Of a DNA stretch of 64,000 nt, positions 1 through 9,211 are shown in pieces. Location: positions 1 to 64,000 of the forward strand of contig NZ_RXFQ01000001.1 of NCBI RefSeq assembly GCF_003951285.1. The letters run 5' to 3'. Both the position numbers and the translations under genes were made by a program. Source of the DNA: Variovorax beijingensis (lineage in GTDB: Bacteria > Pseudomonadota > Gammaproteobacteria > Burkholderiales > Burkholderiaceae_C). Under the pieces are notes generated by a model that was given only the letters and a program-made list of their open reading frames with translations, was not told where the DNA came from and did not search any database. Each line of letters opens with the position of its first letter. Position 1 is the first letter of the stretch.

Positions 1-1
1 G

Positions 2-349
2 GTCGAGCTCGTGCAGGCCCGCAACCAGGGCGAAGCCATGGTGCACAGCGTGAAGAAGTCGCTCGGCGAGCACGGCGCGAGCCTGGACGCCGGCGAGAAG
101 GAAAAGATCGAAGCCGCGATCAAGGACCTGGAAGAAACCCTCAAGGGTGAGGACAAGGCCTTGATCGAGGAAAAGACCAACACGCTGATGACGGCCAGCC
201 AGAAGCTCGGCGAGAAGATGTATGCCGACGCGCAGGCCGCGGCAGGCGCCGCCGGCGGCCCGGGTGCTGCTGCTGGCCCGGAAGCTGCAAGCGCACCGGC
301 CGACGACAACGTGGTCGACGCCGAAGTCAAGGAAGTCAAGAAGGACTGA
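2..349 (+). CDS. dnaK: Chaperone DnaK (Hsp70), C-terminal fragment
   Basis: The reading frame is open from the first bases and stops at 349, so only the last ~115 residues are present; the start lies outside the window. The visible part is the helical lid of the substrate-binding domain (a charged helix with E-K-I-E-A-A-I followed by a [10 protein letters not shown] segment), then a Gly/Ala-rich linker and an acidic, lysine-containing tail ending in VKEVKKD. That is the usual DnaK C-terminus in Burkholderiales. DnaK is the ATP-driven cytosolic chaperone that works with DnaJ, encoded 97 bp downstream. Nothing abnormal is seen in the fragment. Confidence 0.95.
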   Translation, partial: VELVQARNQGEAMVHSVKKSLGEHGASLDAGEKEKIEAAIKDLEETLKGEDKALIEEKTNTLMTASQKLGEKMYADAQAAAGAAGGPGAAAGPEAASAPADDNVVDAEVKEVKKD

Positions 350-366
350 TCCTCAGTCCTTCGAAC

Positions 367-404
367 AAGGCTGGATCACCTGACAGGGTGCTCCAGCCTT
401 TCTC
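367..404 (+). terminator. Hairpin between dnaK and dnaJ, terminator or attenuator
   Basis: Perfect 9-bp arms AAGGCTGGA (367-375) and TCCAGCCTT (392-400) enclose a further possible TCACC/GGGTG pairing, followed by TCTC. The run of T is short, so this may only partly terminate. That would let dnaJ be expressed at a lower level than dnaK from the same transcript. Confidence 0.65.
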
Positions 405-446
405 GCTTCAAGTTACGGCTTCCCGCCCGCCCCGACCGAACCAGCC

Positions 447-1583
447 ATGGCCACAAAACGCGACTACTACGAAACCCTCGGCGTTCCCAAGAACGCGAGC
501 GAGGAGGAAATCAAGAAGGCTTATCGCAAGCTTGCGATGAAGCACCACCCGGACCGCAACCACGGCGACACCAGCAAGGACGCCGAGACCAAGTTCAAGG
601 AGGTCAAGGAAGCCTACGAAATGCTGTCCGACGGGCAGAAGCGCGCGGCCTACGACCAGTACGGCCACGCCGGCGTCGACCCCAACATGCGCGGCGGCCC
701 GGGTGCCGAAGGCTTCGGTGGCTTTGCGGAGGCCTTTGGCGACATCTTCGGTGACGTGTTCGGCGGCGCCCGCGGGCGCACCAGCGGCGGGCGCCAGGTG
801 TTCCGCGGCAGCGACTTGAGCTACGCGATGGAAGTCACGCTGGAGGAAGCGGCCGACGGCAAGGAAGCGCAGATCCGCATTCCGAGCTGGGACGACTGCG
901 GCACCTGCAAGGGCACCGGCGCCAAGCCCGGCACCAAGCCCATCACCTGTACCACCTGCCACGGCGCCGGCGCCGTGCAGATGCGCCAGGGCTTCTTCAG
1001 CGTGCAGCAGACCTGCCCCACCTGCCACGGCAGCGGCAAGATCATTCCCGAGCCCTGCACCGTGTGCCATGGCCAGGGCAAGATCAAGAACAACAAGACG
1101 CTCGAGGTCAAGATCCCGGCCGGCATCGACGACGGCATGCGCATCCGCAGCACCGGCAACGGCGAACCGGGCACCAACGGCGGGCCACCCGGCGACCTGT
1201 ACATCGAGATCCGTCTCAAGAAACACGAGCTGTTCGAGCGCGACGGCGACGACCTGCACTGCGTGGTGCCCGTCAGCGTGACCACCGCGGCACTGGGTGG
1301 CGAGATCAGCGTGCCCACGCTCAAGGGCGCCGCTGCCATCGACATTCCCGACGGCACCCAGAGCGGCAAGCAGTTCCGCCTGCGCGGCAAGGGCATCAAG
1401 GGCGTGCGCTCCAGCTATCCGGGCGACCTGTACTGCCACGTACGCGTCGAAACCCCGGTCAAGCTCACCGAGCACCAGCGCAAGCTGCTCAAGGAGCTCG
1501 ACGAATCGCTCAAGAAGGGCGGCGACAAGCACAGCCCGACCGACAAGGGCTGGTTCGACAAGGCCAAGGAATTCTTCAGCTGA
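447..1583 (+). CDS. dnaJ: Chaperone protein DnaJ (Hsp40)
   Basis: The protein has 378 residues, the normal full length. It carries an N-terminal J domain with the HPD motif that stimulates the DnaK ATPase, then a Gly/Phe-rich linker. Next comes a zinc-binding region with all four CxxCxGxG repeats ([32 protein letters not shown]), and then the C-terminal substrate-binding domains. It lies 97 bp behind dnaK on the same strand, the classic dnaK-dnaJ order. The ATG at 447 begins [13 protein letters not shown], which fits the family. No strong Shine-Dalgarno sequence is visible before it. Confidence 0.98.
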   Translation: MATKRDYYETLGVPKNASEEEIKKAYRKLAMKHHPDRNHGDTSKDAETKFKEVKEAYEMLSDGQKRAAYDQYGHAGVDPNMRGGPGAEGFGGFAEAFGDIFGDVFGGARGRTSGGRQVFRGSDLSYAMEVTLEEAADGKEAQIRIPSWDDCGTCKGTGAKPGTKPITCTTCHGAGAVQMRQGFFSVQQTCPTCHGSGKIIPEPCTVCHGQGKIKNNKTLEVKIPAGIDDGMRIRSTGNGEPGTNGGPPGDLYIEIRLKKHELFERDGDDLHCVVPVSVTTAALGGEISVPTLKGAAAIDIPDGTQSGKQFRLRGKGIKGVRSSYPGDLYCHVRVETPVKLTEHQRKLLKELDESLKKGGDKHSPTDKGWFDKAKEFFS

Positions 1584-2315
1584 AGAAGAGGCGCCTGCAT
1601 GCAGCAAGGCGCGCTTCGCTGCGCCCTGCTTCACCCTCCAGCCGGCGCCATCCAGAGGCCCGGCGCTGCCGATTCCCCTGTCTTTTCAAGCAGTTAGAAC
1701 GCGCGGCATGCACCCGCTTCGATGCGGCCCTGCTTCGCGCACACGAACGGTGCCTGCCGACCTCGTTCGGTGCCACGCACCATGACGACCCCGACTCGGA
1801 AACTGCGCCGACCGCGCCTTGGCGCGCTTTCCCACGCCCACATGCGCAACATGCCCATCAAAGGATGGCGCGCAGATTGCTTTTATATATTTTTCGACTG
1901 AGCAATAAACCTAAACACGACCCGGCGCGTTATTGATGGTGTAACCGTTTTGAGCCGCCGGGGGCTCATTAGGAGGTGCTTTCGCCGGAAAAGATGCAAT
2001 GACTGCATATGCCGATCGCCATAGGTATTTTCACTGGGCGGCAGGGCGGCGCTGGGTTCGATAGCCCGAACCCTGAAATTTAGCTGGAATTGCCAAATGC
2101 TGCGGGTTTTTCTCAGGAACTTTACTCGGCACTGTGGTTCTGATTTAACAAAGAATTTTCCGGGTGCACTCTTTGCTTTATGCTGGTTGTGCAGATGGAG
2201 ATTAAGGGAGTTTCGATGGCTTGCAGCCATGGGCGGCACACCTTTAAAAAGTTGCTTCGCGTTGCGGCTGCTGGCTTCGGGTCAATAAACCCGCAGACCT
2301 GATGGAGGCGTGACC
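1584..2315. other. 730-bp non-coding stretch, AT-rich in its second half
   Basis: No convincing gene is seen on either strand between dnaJ and prkA. The first half looks like ordinary GC-rich spacer. From about 1880 to 2300 the composition is clearly lower in GC than the rest of the window, with runs such as TTTTATATATTTTT. It contains a small inverted repeat TGAGCC (1951-1956) / GGCTCA (1963-1968) and an AGGAGG at 1971-1976 that is too far from any ATG to be a good ribosome site. It probably carries the long regulated promoter region of the stress module that follows. I could not identify a firm -35/-10 or sigma-54 site. Confidence 0.6.
1601..1629 (+). terminator. GC-rich hairpin after dnaJ
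   Basis: GGCGC (1608-1612) pairs with GCGCC (1621-1625), and flanking GCAG and CTGC can extend the stem. It lies 18 bp beyond the dnaJ stop. No T-run follows, so it is only a possible terminator. Confidence 0.35.
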
Positions 2316-4238
2316 ATGGATGTGATCAGCAACTTTGCCGCCCGTTACGAGCGCACCCGCGAGGAAGTCCTCTCGCTGCAGGACTTCCTGGATATCTGCA
2401 AACGCGACCCCACCGCGTATGCCACCGCGTCCGAGCGGATGCTCAAGGCCATCGGCGAACCCGAGCTGGTCGACACGCGCAACGATTCCCGGCTTTCGCG
2501 GATCTTCGCGAACAAGGTCATCAAGATCTACCCGGCGTTCAAGGAGTTCTACGGCATGGAGGACGCCATCGAGCAGGTGGTGTCGTACTTCAGGCATGCC
2601 GCCCAGGGCCTGGAGGAAAAGAAGCAGATCCTCTATCTGCTCGGCCCCGTCGGCGGCGGCAAGAGCTCGATCGCCGAGCGGCTGAAGCAGCTCATGGAGC
2701 ACGTGCCCTTCTATGCCATCCAGGGTTCGCCGGTCAACGAGACGCCGCTGGGCCTGTTCGATGCCGCCGAAGACGGTGAGATCCTCGAAAAGGAATACGG
2801 CATCCCGCGGCGCTACCTGAACCGCATCCTCTCGCCCTGGGCCGTGAAGCGGCTCGAAGAGTACGGCGGCGACATCCGCCAGTTCAAGGTGGTCAAGCGC
2901 TACCCGTCGGTGCTGCGCCAGATCGCCGTGGCCAAGACCGAGCCGGGCGACGAGAACAACCAGGACATCTCCTCGCTGGTCGGCAAGATCGACATCCGCA
3001 AGCTCGAGACCTACGCCCAGGACGACCCCGACGCCTACGCCTATTCGGGCGGCCTGTGCCTGGCCAACCAGGGCCTGCTGGAGTTCGTGGAAATGTTCAA
3101 GGCGCCCATCAAGGTGCTGCACCCGCTGCTCACGGCCACGCAGGAAAGCAACTTCAAGGGTACCGAAGGCTTCGGTGCCATTCCGTTCGACGGCATCGTG
3201 CTGGCGCACAGCAACGAGAGCGAATGGAAGGCCTTCCGCAACAACAAGAACAACGAGGCTTTCCTTGACCGCATCTACATCGTCAAGGTGCCTTACTGCC
3301 TGCGCGCCTCCGAAGAAATCAAGATCTACGAGAAGCTGGTGCGCAACTCGTCGCTCGCCAAGGCGCCCTGCGCCCCGGGCACGCTGCGCATGATGGCCCA
3401 GCTCTCGGTGCTCACGCGGCTGAAGGAGCCCGAGAACTCCAGCATCTACAGCAAGATGCAGGTCTACGACGGCGAGAACCTCAAGGACACAGACCCCAAG
3501 GCCAAGTCGATCCAGGAATACCGCGACTACGCCGGCGTCGACGAAGGCATGAGCGGCGTCTCGACCCGCTTCGCGTTCAAGATCATCTCGAAGGTGTTCA
3601 ACTTCGACAGCTCCGAGGTGGCCGCCAACCCGGTGCACCTGATGTACGTGCTCGAGCAGCAGATCGAGCGCGAGCAGTTTCCGCCGGAAACCGAGCAGAA
3701 GTACATCAGCTACATCAAGGAGCTGCTGGCGCCGCGCTATGCCGAGTTCATCGGCAAGGAAATCCAGACCGCCTATCTGGAGAGCTACAGCGAGTACGGC
3801 CAGAACATCTTCGACCGCTACGTCACCTATGCCGACTACTGGATCCAGGACCAGGAGTTCCGCGACGTGGACACCGGCGAAGTGTTCGACCGCGCCTCGC
3901 TCAACGCCGAACTCGAGAAGATCGAGCGGCCCGCGGGCATCGGCAATCCGAAGGACTTCCGCAACGAGATCGTCAACTTCGTGCTGCGCGCGCGCGCTGG
4001 CAACGCTGGCCGCAATCCGGCATGGACCAGCTACGAGAAGCTGCGCGCGGTGATCGAGAAGAAGATGTTCTCCAACACCGAGGAACTCCTGCCGGTGATC
4101 AGCTTCAACACCAAGAGCAGCGCCGACGAGCAGAAGAAGCACGAGGACTTCGTGACCCGCATGGTCGAGAAAGGCTATACGGCCAAGCAGGTTCGCCTGC
4201 TCTGCGAGTGGTACCTGCGCGTGCGCAAGAGTTCATAG
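2316..4238 (+). CDS. prkA: PrkA-type serine protein kinase (YeaG homologue)
   Basis: The protein has 640 residues, close to E. coli YeaG. It shows an N-terminal AAA-like domain with Walker A GPVGGGKS at about 110-117 and the DTRNDSRLSRIF region typical of PrkA, then the C-terminal kinase-like region. GGAGG at 2304-2308 sits 7 bp before the ATG at 2316, so I prefer that start over the in-frame GTG at 2310. PrkA family members are linked to starvation, stationary phase and, in Bacillus, sporulation. It is followed by yeaH and spoVR in the conserved proteobacterial order. The exact substrates are not known, and whether the protein acts as kinase, protease or both is debated for the family. Confidence 0.95.
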   Translation: MDVISNFAARYERTREEVLSLQDFLDICKRDPTAYATASERMLKAIGEPELVDTRNDSRLSRIFANKVIKIYPAFKEFYGMEDAIEQVVSYFRHAAQGLEEKKQILYLLGPVGGGKSSIAERLKQLMEHVPFYAIQGSPVNETPLGLFDAAEDGEILEKEYGIPRRYLNRILSPWAVKRLEEYGGDIRQFKVVKRYPSVLRQIAVAKTEPGDENNQDISSLVGKIDIRKLETYAQDDPDAYAYSGGLCLANQGLLEFVEMFKAPIKVLHPLLTATQESNFKGTEGFGAIPFDGIVLAHSNESEWKAFRNNKNNEAFLDRIYIVKVPYCLRASEEIKIYEKLVRNSSLAKAPCAPGTLRMMAQLSVLTRLKEPENSSIYSKMQVYDGENLKDTDPKAKSIQEYRDYAGVDEGMSGVSTRFAFKIISKVFNFDSSEVAANPVHLMYVLEQQIEREQFPPETEQKYISYIKELLAPRYAEFIGKEIQTAYLESYSEYGQNIFDRYVTYADYWIQDQEFRDVDTGEVFDRASLNAELEKIERPAGIGNPKDFRNEIVNFVLRARAGNAGRNPAWTSYEKLRAVIEKKMFSNTEELLPVISFNTKSSADEQKKHEDFVTRMVEKGYTAKQVRLLCEWYLRVRKSS

Positions 4239-4255
4239 CGACAGTTCACAGCGGC

Positions 4256-4283
4256 GGGGCCCCAAAGGCTTTGCCCCCTTTTT
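4256..4283 (+). terminator. Hairpin with T-run between prkA and yeaH
   Basis: GGGGC (4256-4260) pairs with GCCCC (4273-4277) across a 12-nt loop and is followed by five T. It probably lowers read-through into yeaH rather than ending the operon. Confidence 0.45.
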
Positions 4284-4304
4284 GCAAGGAGCTTTGACAA
4301 CATC

Positions 4305-5597
4305 GTGGCCATCCTGCAGCAGATCATCGACCGCCGGCTTTCGGGCAAGAACAAGTCCATTGGCAACCGCGAGCGCTTCCTCAGGCGCTACCGAGGGCAG
4401 ATCCAGGAGGCCGTGCGGCGCGCGGTCAGCGGGCGCAACATCCGCGAGCTGGAGCAAGGCGAAGATGTCACCCTGCCGCGCCACGACGTGTCCGAACCCG
4501 TCTTCGGCCATGCGCGCGGCGGCGACCGCGAATACGTGCACCCGGGCAACCAGGAATACCTGAAGGGCGACCGCATTGCGCGTCCGGAGGGGCAGGCCGG
4601 CGGCGGCTCGGGAAGCGGCGAGGCCGGAGACAGCGGCGAGGGCGAGGACGACTTCGTGTTCCGCCTCACGCGCGAGGAGTTCATGCGCGTGTTCTTCGAC
4701 GACCTGGCGCTGCCGCACCTCATTCGCACCCAGATCGCCGAGGTGCCCGAATGGAAGAGCCACCGGGCCGGCTTCACGAGCGACGGCTCGCCCAACAACC
4801 TGCACGTGGTGCGTTCGATGCGCGGCGCCCTGGCGCGGCGCATTGCGCTTGGCGGCGAGCCGCGCAAGGATCTGAAACGCCTCGAAGCCCACCTGCTGCA
4901 CCTGAAGGCGCACCCGCAGGCCGAGCAGGCCCTGATCAAGAACGAAATCCGCGAAACCGAGGAGCAGATCGCAGAGCTGCGCCGCACCATGCGCCACGTG
5001 CCCTACATCGATCCGATCGACCTGCGCTACCGCAACCGCGTGAAGACGCCCGTGCCCAGCGCCAAGGCCGTGATGTTCTGCCTCATGGACGTGTCGGGAT
5101 CGATGGACGAGGCGCGCAAGGACATGGCCAAGCGCTTCTTCATGCTGCTCTACATGTTCCTCACGCGCCACTACGAGACCATCGACCTCGTGTTCCTGCG
5201 CCACCACACGCAGGCGCAGGAAGTCACCGAGGAAGAGTTCTTCCATGCCACCGAAACCGGCGGCACCGTGGTGTCGAGCGCACTGGTGCTGATGGACGAG
5301 ATCATCAAGGCGCGCTACCCGAGCGGCGAATGGAACGTCTACGGTGCGCAGGCGAGCGACGGCGACAACTGGCACCAGGACAGCGGGCGCTGCCGCGAGC
5401 TGCTGGTCGACCACATCCTGCCGGTGGTGCGCTACTACGCCTATGTGCAGGTGGCCGAAACCGAGCAGAACCTGTGGCAGGAATACGCGCAGCTCGAAGG
5501 CATCGAGCCCAATTTTGCGATGCGCAAGGTTTCGGACGCACGGGACATCTACCCCGTCTTCCGCGACCTCTTCAAGAAGGAGGGAGTGCCCGCATGA
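4305..5597 (+). CDS. yeaH: UPF0229 / YeaH family protein
   Basis: The protein has 430 residues and starts with GTG (VAILQQIIDRRLSGKNKS). The family's conserved IDRRL-GKNKS-NR-RFLRRY opening supports this start. The middle holds a charged region with a Gly/Ser-rich linker. The C-terminal half resembles a VWA domain, with a MIDAS-like DVSGSMDEARKDM and a later TGGTVVSSAL. YeaH is co-expressed with the PrkA kinase under nutrient and acid stress in enterobacteria; its molecular role is unknown. AAGGAG at 4286-4291 is a somewhat distant ribosome site. The stop codon overlaps the next start by 4 bp, suggesting translational coupling to spoVR. Confidence 0.93.
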   Translation: MAILQQIIDRRLSGKNKSIGNRERFLRRYRGQIQEAVRRAVSGRNIRELEQGEDVTLPRHDVSEPVFGHARGGDREYVHPGNQEYLKGDRIARPEGQAGGGSGSGEAGDSGEGEDDFVFRLTREEFMRVFFDDLALPHLIRTQIAEVPEWKSHRAGFTSDGSPNNLHVVRSMRGALARRIALGGEPRKDLKRLEAHLLHLKAHPQAEQALIKNEIRETEEQIAELRRTMRHVPYIDPIDLRYRNRVKTPVPSAKAVMFCLMDVSGSMDEARKDMAKRFFMLLYMFLTRHYETIDLVFLRHHTQAQEVTEEEFFHATETGGTVVSSALVLMDEIIKARYPSGEWNVYGAQASDGDNWHQDSGRCRELLVDHILPVVRYYAYVQVAETEQNLWQEYAQLEGIEPNFAMRKVSDARDIYPVFRDLFKKEGVPA

Positions 5598-7141
5598 CCT
5601 CCGACCACCCTCCCCTGGAGCGCGGCACCGAGCGCCTGGAGCGCCTGCCCAGTCCGTCGGACTGGACCTTCGATCTCATCGAGACCTATCACACCGAGAT
5701 CGCGAAAACCGCCAGGAGCTTCGGCCTGGACGTGTATCCCAACCAGCTCGAGGTGATCACCGCCGAGCAGATGATGGATGCCTATGCCAGCGTCGGCATG
5801 CCCATGATCTACCGCCACTGGTCGTACGGCAAGCAGTTCATCGCCACCGAGAAGAACTACCGCCGCGGCCACATGGGGCTGGCCTACGAGATCGTCATCA
5901 ACTCCGACCCCTGCATTGCCTACCTGATGGAAGAGAACACCATGGCCATGCAGGCTTTGGTGATCGCGCATGCGGCCTATGGCCACAACAGCTTCTTCAA
6001 GGGCAACTACCTGTTCCGGATGTGGACCGATGCGTCCTCGATCATCGACTACCTCGTCTATGCGCGGCACTACATCGCCGAGTGCGAGGAACGACACGGC
6101 CTGGACGCGGTGGAGCAGCTGCTCGACTCCTGCCACGCGCTGATGAACTACGGCGTCGACCGCTATCGCCGTCCGCAGAAGCGCTCGCTGGCGCAGGAGA
6201 GTACGCAACGTGCCGAACGCGAGCGCCACATGCAGCAGCAGGTCAACGACCTCTGGCGCACCCTGCCGCGCAAGAGCGAACACGCCACCGAGTCCGACTC
6301 ATCCCGCCGTTTCCCCTCGGAGCCGCAGGAGAACCTGCTCTATTTCATCGAGAAGAACGCCGCGCTGCTCGAGCCCTGGCAGCGCGAGGTGGTGCGAATC
6401 GTGCGCAAGATCGCCCAGTATTTCTATCCGCAGCGCCAGACGCAGGTCATGAACGAGGGCTGGGCCACGTTCTGGCACTACACCCTGCTGAACACCATGT
6501 ACGACCGCGGCCAGCTCGCCGACGGCTTCATGATGGAATGGCTCAGCTCGCACACCGGCGTGATCTTCCAGCCGCCCGTCGGGCATCGCGCCTACAGCGG
6601 CATCAACCCCTACGCGCTGGGCTTCTCGATGTTCACCGAGCTGCGGCGCATCTGCGAGAAGCCCACCGAGGAAGACCGCCGCTGGTTCCCTGATTTTGCA
6701 GGCACCGACTGGGTCAAGACGCTCGACTACGCGATGCGCAACTTCAAGGACGAGAGCTTTGTCGGCCAGTTCCTGAGCCCCAAGACCATGCGCGATTTCA
6801 GGCTGTTCGCGATCCGCGACCACCAGAGCGAACCCGAACTGGAAGTGTCCGCCATCCACGACGACAGCGGCTATCACGCGCTGCGCGAATCGCTGTCACG
6901 CCAGTACGACATCAGCAGCAGGGAGCCCGACATCCAGGTGTGGAACGTCAACATGCGCGGCGACCGCGCGCTGACGCTGCGCCACACGCAGCGCAACAAC
7001 CTGCCGCTGCACGACGATGCCGAAGAAGTGCTGAAGCACGTCGCGCGGCTCTGGGGCTTCGACGTGCACCTGGAAAGCGTCGATGCCCAAGGCCACATCA
7101 GCCGCAGCTGGAAGGCCGTCGCGCCGCGGCAAACCGACTGA
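5594..7141 (+). CDS. spoVR: SpoVR family protein (YcgB homologue)
   Basis: The protein has 515 residues and begins at the ATG overlapping the yeaH stop (ATGA). The frame is open further upstream, but the SpoVR-like sequence (DWTFDLIETYHTEIAKTA) starts just after this ATG. The conserved segments VGMPMIYRHWSYGK and NEGWATFWHYTLLN are present. SpoVR is needed for normal cortex in Bacillus spores, and non-sporulating proteobacteria carry it as a stress protein. Its function here is unknown, but it is expected to act with PrkA and YeaH as one stress-response unit. Confidence 0.95.
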   Translation: MTSDHPPLERGTERLERLPSPSDWTFDLIETYHTEIAKTARSFGLDVYPNQLEVITAEQMMDAYASVGMPMIYRHWSYGKQFIATEKNYRRGHMGLAYEIVINSDPCIAYLMEENTMAMQALVIAHAAYGHNSFFKGNYLFRMWTDASSIIDYLVYARHYIAECEERHGLDAVEQLLDSCHALMNYGVDRYRRPQKRSLAQESTQRAERERHMQQQVNDLWRTLPRKSEHATESDSSRRFPSEPQENLLYFIEKNAALLEPWQREVVRIVRKIAQYFYPQRQTQVMNEGWATFWHYTLLNTMYDRGQLADGFMMEWLSSHTGVIFQPPVGHRAYSGINPYALGFSMFTELRRICEKPTEEDRRWFPDFAGTDWVKTLDYAMRNFKDESFVGQFLSPKTMRDFRLFAIRDHQSEPELEVSAIHDDSGYHALRESLSRQYDISSREPDIQVWNVNMRGDRALTLRHTQRNNLPLHDDAEEVLKHVARLWGFDVHLESVDAQGHISRSWKAVAPRQTD

Positions 7142-7162
7142 CCGGCAGCGCCGGCAGGCTCG

Positions 7163-7603
7163 TCAGGGCACCAGGGCCGCAATGGCCAGCACGTAGCCTT
7201 TCACGCCAAGCCCCACGATGATGCCGCGCGCCGCGGGCGAAATGTACGAGCGGTGGCGAAACTCCTCGCGCGCGTGCACGTTCGAGATGTGCAGCTCGAT
7301 CAGCGGCACGCTCGCGCCCTTGATGGCGTCGTGCAGCGCGATCGAGGTGTGGGTGTAGGCGCCCGGATTCATCACCACGCCCAGCATGTGGCCGGCAGCC
7401 ACCTCGCGGCCGGCCTCGTGGATCCAGTCGATCAGCACGCCCTCGTGGTTCGACTGGCGGCATTCGATCTCCACGCCGTGCTTCGCGCCAGCTTCCTGGC
7501 ACAGGCGCTCGACGTCGGCCAGCGTGTCGCGTCCGTATTGCTCGGGCTCGCGGGTGCCGAGCAGGTTGAGATTGGGGCCGTTGATGACGAGTATTTTCTT
7601 CAT
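7163..7603 (-). CDS. aroQ: 3-dehydroquinate dehydratase, type II
   Basis: The protein has 146 residues, usual for the family. It shows the type II signature [21 protein letters not shown] with the lid arginine and catalytic tyrosine, the NPGAYTHTS motif and [15 protein letters not shown]. It converts 3-dehydroquinate to 3-dehydroshikimate in the shikimate pathway, or works in quinate breakdown. It is convergent with spoVR (21-bp gap) and divergent from the Rieske gene at 7660, with 56 bp between the two starts. Confidence 0.97.
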   Translation of the reverse strand: MKKILVINGPNLNLLGTREPEQYGRDTLADVERLCQEAGAKHGVEIECRQSNHEGVLIDWIHEAGREVAAGHMLGVVMNPGAYTHTSIALHDAIKGASVPLIELHISNVHAREEFRHRSYISPAARGIIVGLGVKGYVLAIAALVP

Positions 7604-7659
7604 GGTGAATGGGCAACGTGCGATGCCGCCATTATGGTTGCGCTAAGGTGGCGCGCATC

Positions 7660-8334
7660 ATGAGCACAGACAGCATTTCAACCTGGCACCCCGTGGCTCC
7701 CTCGGCCGAGCTGCGCCCCGGCGCCAACATCGTCGCAGGCTTTGCCGAAGGCCAGGAGCTGGCCCTCTGGCGCTCGGCCAGCGGCGCCGCGCAGGCCTGG
7801 GAAAACCGCTGCCCGCACCGCAGCGTGCGCTTCACGCTGGGGCAGGTGATGCAGGACCGGCTTTCCTGCGCATACCACGGCTGGCAGTACGACGCCGGAA
7901 GCGGCCAGTGCGCGAGCATTCCCGCCCATCCCGGCATGCCGGCGCCGCGCAACGTATGCGCAAAGGTGTTCCATGCCACCGAGGCGGCCGGCATGCTGTG
8001 GGTGAGCCTCGCGGCCGAGGCGCCGCCTTCTCCGCCGGCGCATGATGCCGTGCCGGCCGACTGGTCGTTCTGTCGCACGCTCAGCGTGCGCGCCGGCGCG
8101 GCCAGGGTGCGCGATGCGCTTGCGGCGCGCGGGTTCAGGGCGGATGCGCCGCCGCCTGCCCTGCGCGGCACGCTCGGCGAGGTCGATGCCGCAGCGCTGG
8201 TGCTCGATGCCCGGCCACAGCTGGCCTTCATTCACCTCTGGACGCCTGCCGCACCCGGCAGCGACGCCATGAAGAAGCTGCACGCCGCCGCGCGCGCCCT
8301 GCGCGGCGAAATCGAAGCACAGTTGGCGGCCTGA
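7660..8334 (+). CDS. Rieske [2Fe-2S] domain protein
   Basis: The protein has 224 residues from the ATG at 7660. The frame is open to 7609, but the family-like sequence starts at MSTDSISTWHPV. A complete Rieske cluster site is visible: CPHR at residues 51-54 and CAYHGW at 70-75, so the ligands are C51, H53, C70 and H73. The last ~100 residues do not match a catalytic oxygenase domain I recognise. The next gene, 13 bp downstream, carries a mononuclear-iron catalytic domain but no intact Rieske ligands. The two products may therefore form one oxygenase from separate chains, or this protein may serve as its ferredoxin. The substrate is unknown. Confidence 0.85.
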   Translation: MSTDSISTWHPVAPSAELRPGANIVAGFAEGQELALWRSASGAAQAWENRCPHRSVRFTLGQVMQDRLSCAYHGWQYDAGSGQCASIPAHPGMPAPRNVCAKVFHATEAAGMLWVSLAAEAPPSPPAHDAVPADWSFCRTLSVRAGAARVRDALAARGFRADAPPPALRGTLGEVDAAALVLDARPQLAFIHLWTPAAPGSDAMKKLHAAARALRGEIEAQLAA

Positions 8335-8347
8335 CCGGAAGAACACC

Positions 8348-9211
8348 ATGCCCTTCGCCACCGATGACCCCAACATGCTCGACGACTGGCTGGTCGCCGG
8401 CCCCACGGCCGCACTCGCCGGCACCTCCGAAGCCCGGCCCCGCGCAGCTCGCCTGCTCGGTGAAACGCTGCAGTTGTGGACCGATGCCGCCGGCATGCCG
8501 CAATGCCGGCTCGGCGCGCAGGCGCTGGCTATCCAGGCGCGCCACGGCTATCTCTGGGTCTGCCCCAGCGGCCGGCCGGCGCGGCCGCTGTTCGACTTTC
8601 CCGAATACGGCGAACCCGGGCGCCGCATCGTCGATTGCGGCGGCGTCGGCGTGGCGGTGTCGGGGCTGCGCGTGATCGAGAACTTTCTCGACATGGCGCA
8701 TTTCCCCTTCGTGCACGCCGGCTTCCTGGGCCAGGTGCCTCACACCGAGGTGGCCAAGTACCAGGTGCAGGTCGATCCTGCCACGCGCGAGATCTGGGCC
8801 ACCGACTGCCGCTTCTGGCAGCCCCGCGCCTCGGCCGCCCACGACAGCGGCAGCGAAGTGCTCTACAAATACCGGGTGATGCAGCCGCTCTCGGCCATGC
8901 TCTACAAGTCGAGCTCGCGCGCCGGCGAGCTCGATGCCATCGGCCTGTTCCTGCAGCCGCTGGACGACGAGCACGTGATCGCCCACACGCTGCTGGCCTG
9001 CTACGACGACACCTCCACCGATGCCGAGCTCATCGCCTTCCAGCAGACGATCTTCGGGCAGGACAAGCCGATCCTGGAGAACCACGCCTTCAAGCGCATG
9101 CCGCTCGAAGGCCGCGCCGAAACGCCGACGCGGGGCGATACCTCCTCCGTCACCTACCGGCGCTGGCTGCGCGAGCGCGGCATGCGCTTTGGCGTGAGGC
9201 AGGCGGCATGA
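8348..9211 (+). CDS. Rieske-oxygenase-type catalytic subunit lacking Rieske ligands
   Basis: The protein has 287 residues. It contains the non-haem iron motif of vanillate-demethylase-like oxygenases, ENFLDMAHFPFVH, with N112, D115, H118 and H123. The N-terminal ~95 residues look like a Rieske fold whose paired C-x-H and C-x2-H ligands are gone; only isolated cysteines remain. A ring hydroxylase or O/N-demethylase would normally carry both sites on one chain. The frame is open and codon use looks normal, so this does not look like a decayed gene. It is flanked by the Rieske gene upstream and overlaps the GST-like gene by 4 bp (ATGA). Substrate unknown. Confidence 0.8.
   Translation: MPFATDDPNMLDDWLVAGPTAALAGTSEARPRAARLLGETLQLWTDAAGMPQCRLGAQALAIQARHGYLWVCPSGRPARPLFDFPEYGEPGRRIVDCGGVGVAVSGLRVIENFLDMAHFPFVHAGFLGQVPHTEVAKYQVQVDPATREIWATDCRFWQPRASAAHDSGSEVLYKYRVMQPLSAMLYKSSSRAGELDAIGLFLQPLDDEHVIAHTLLACYDDTSTDAELIAFQQTIFGQDKPILENHAFKRMPLEGRAETPTRGDTSSVTYRRWLRERGMRFGVRQAA

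Noticed and set aside
408..1634. Long open frame on the opposite strand of dnaJ
   Set aside because: Such antisense frames are common in GC-rich DNA with biased codons. The sequence is low-complexity Ala/Gly/Val/Leu and dnaJ is certain.
1999..2064. 21-codon reading frame in the prkA upstream region
   Set aside because: The nearest ribosome site (AGGAGG at 1971) is 22 bp away and the peptide has no recognisable features.
2085..2100. Sigma-54-like -24/-12 element before prkA (TGGAATTGCCAAATGC)
   Set aside because: The GG to GC spacing is one base too long and only the GG and GC dinucleotides match, so I do not call a sigma-54 promoter.
8348..9211. Treating the ligand-free Rieske-like gene as a pseudogene
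   Set aside because: The frame is complete, the iron-binding motif is intact, and the gene is tightly coupled to its neighbours. Loss looks specific to the cluster ligands.
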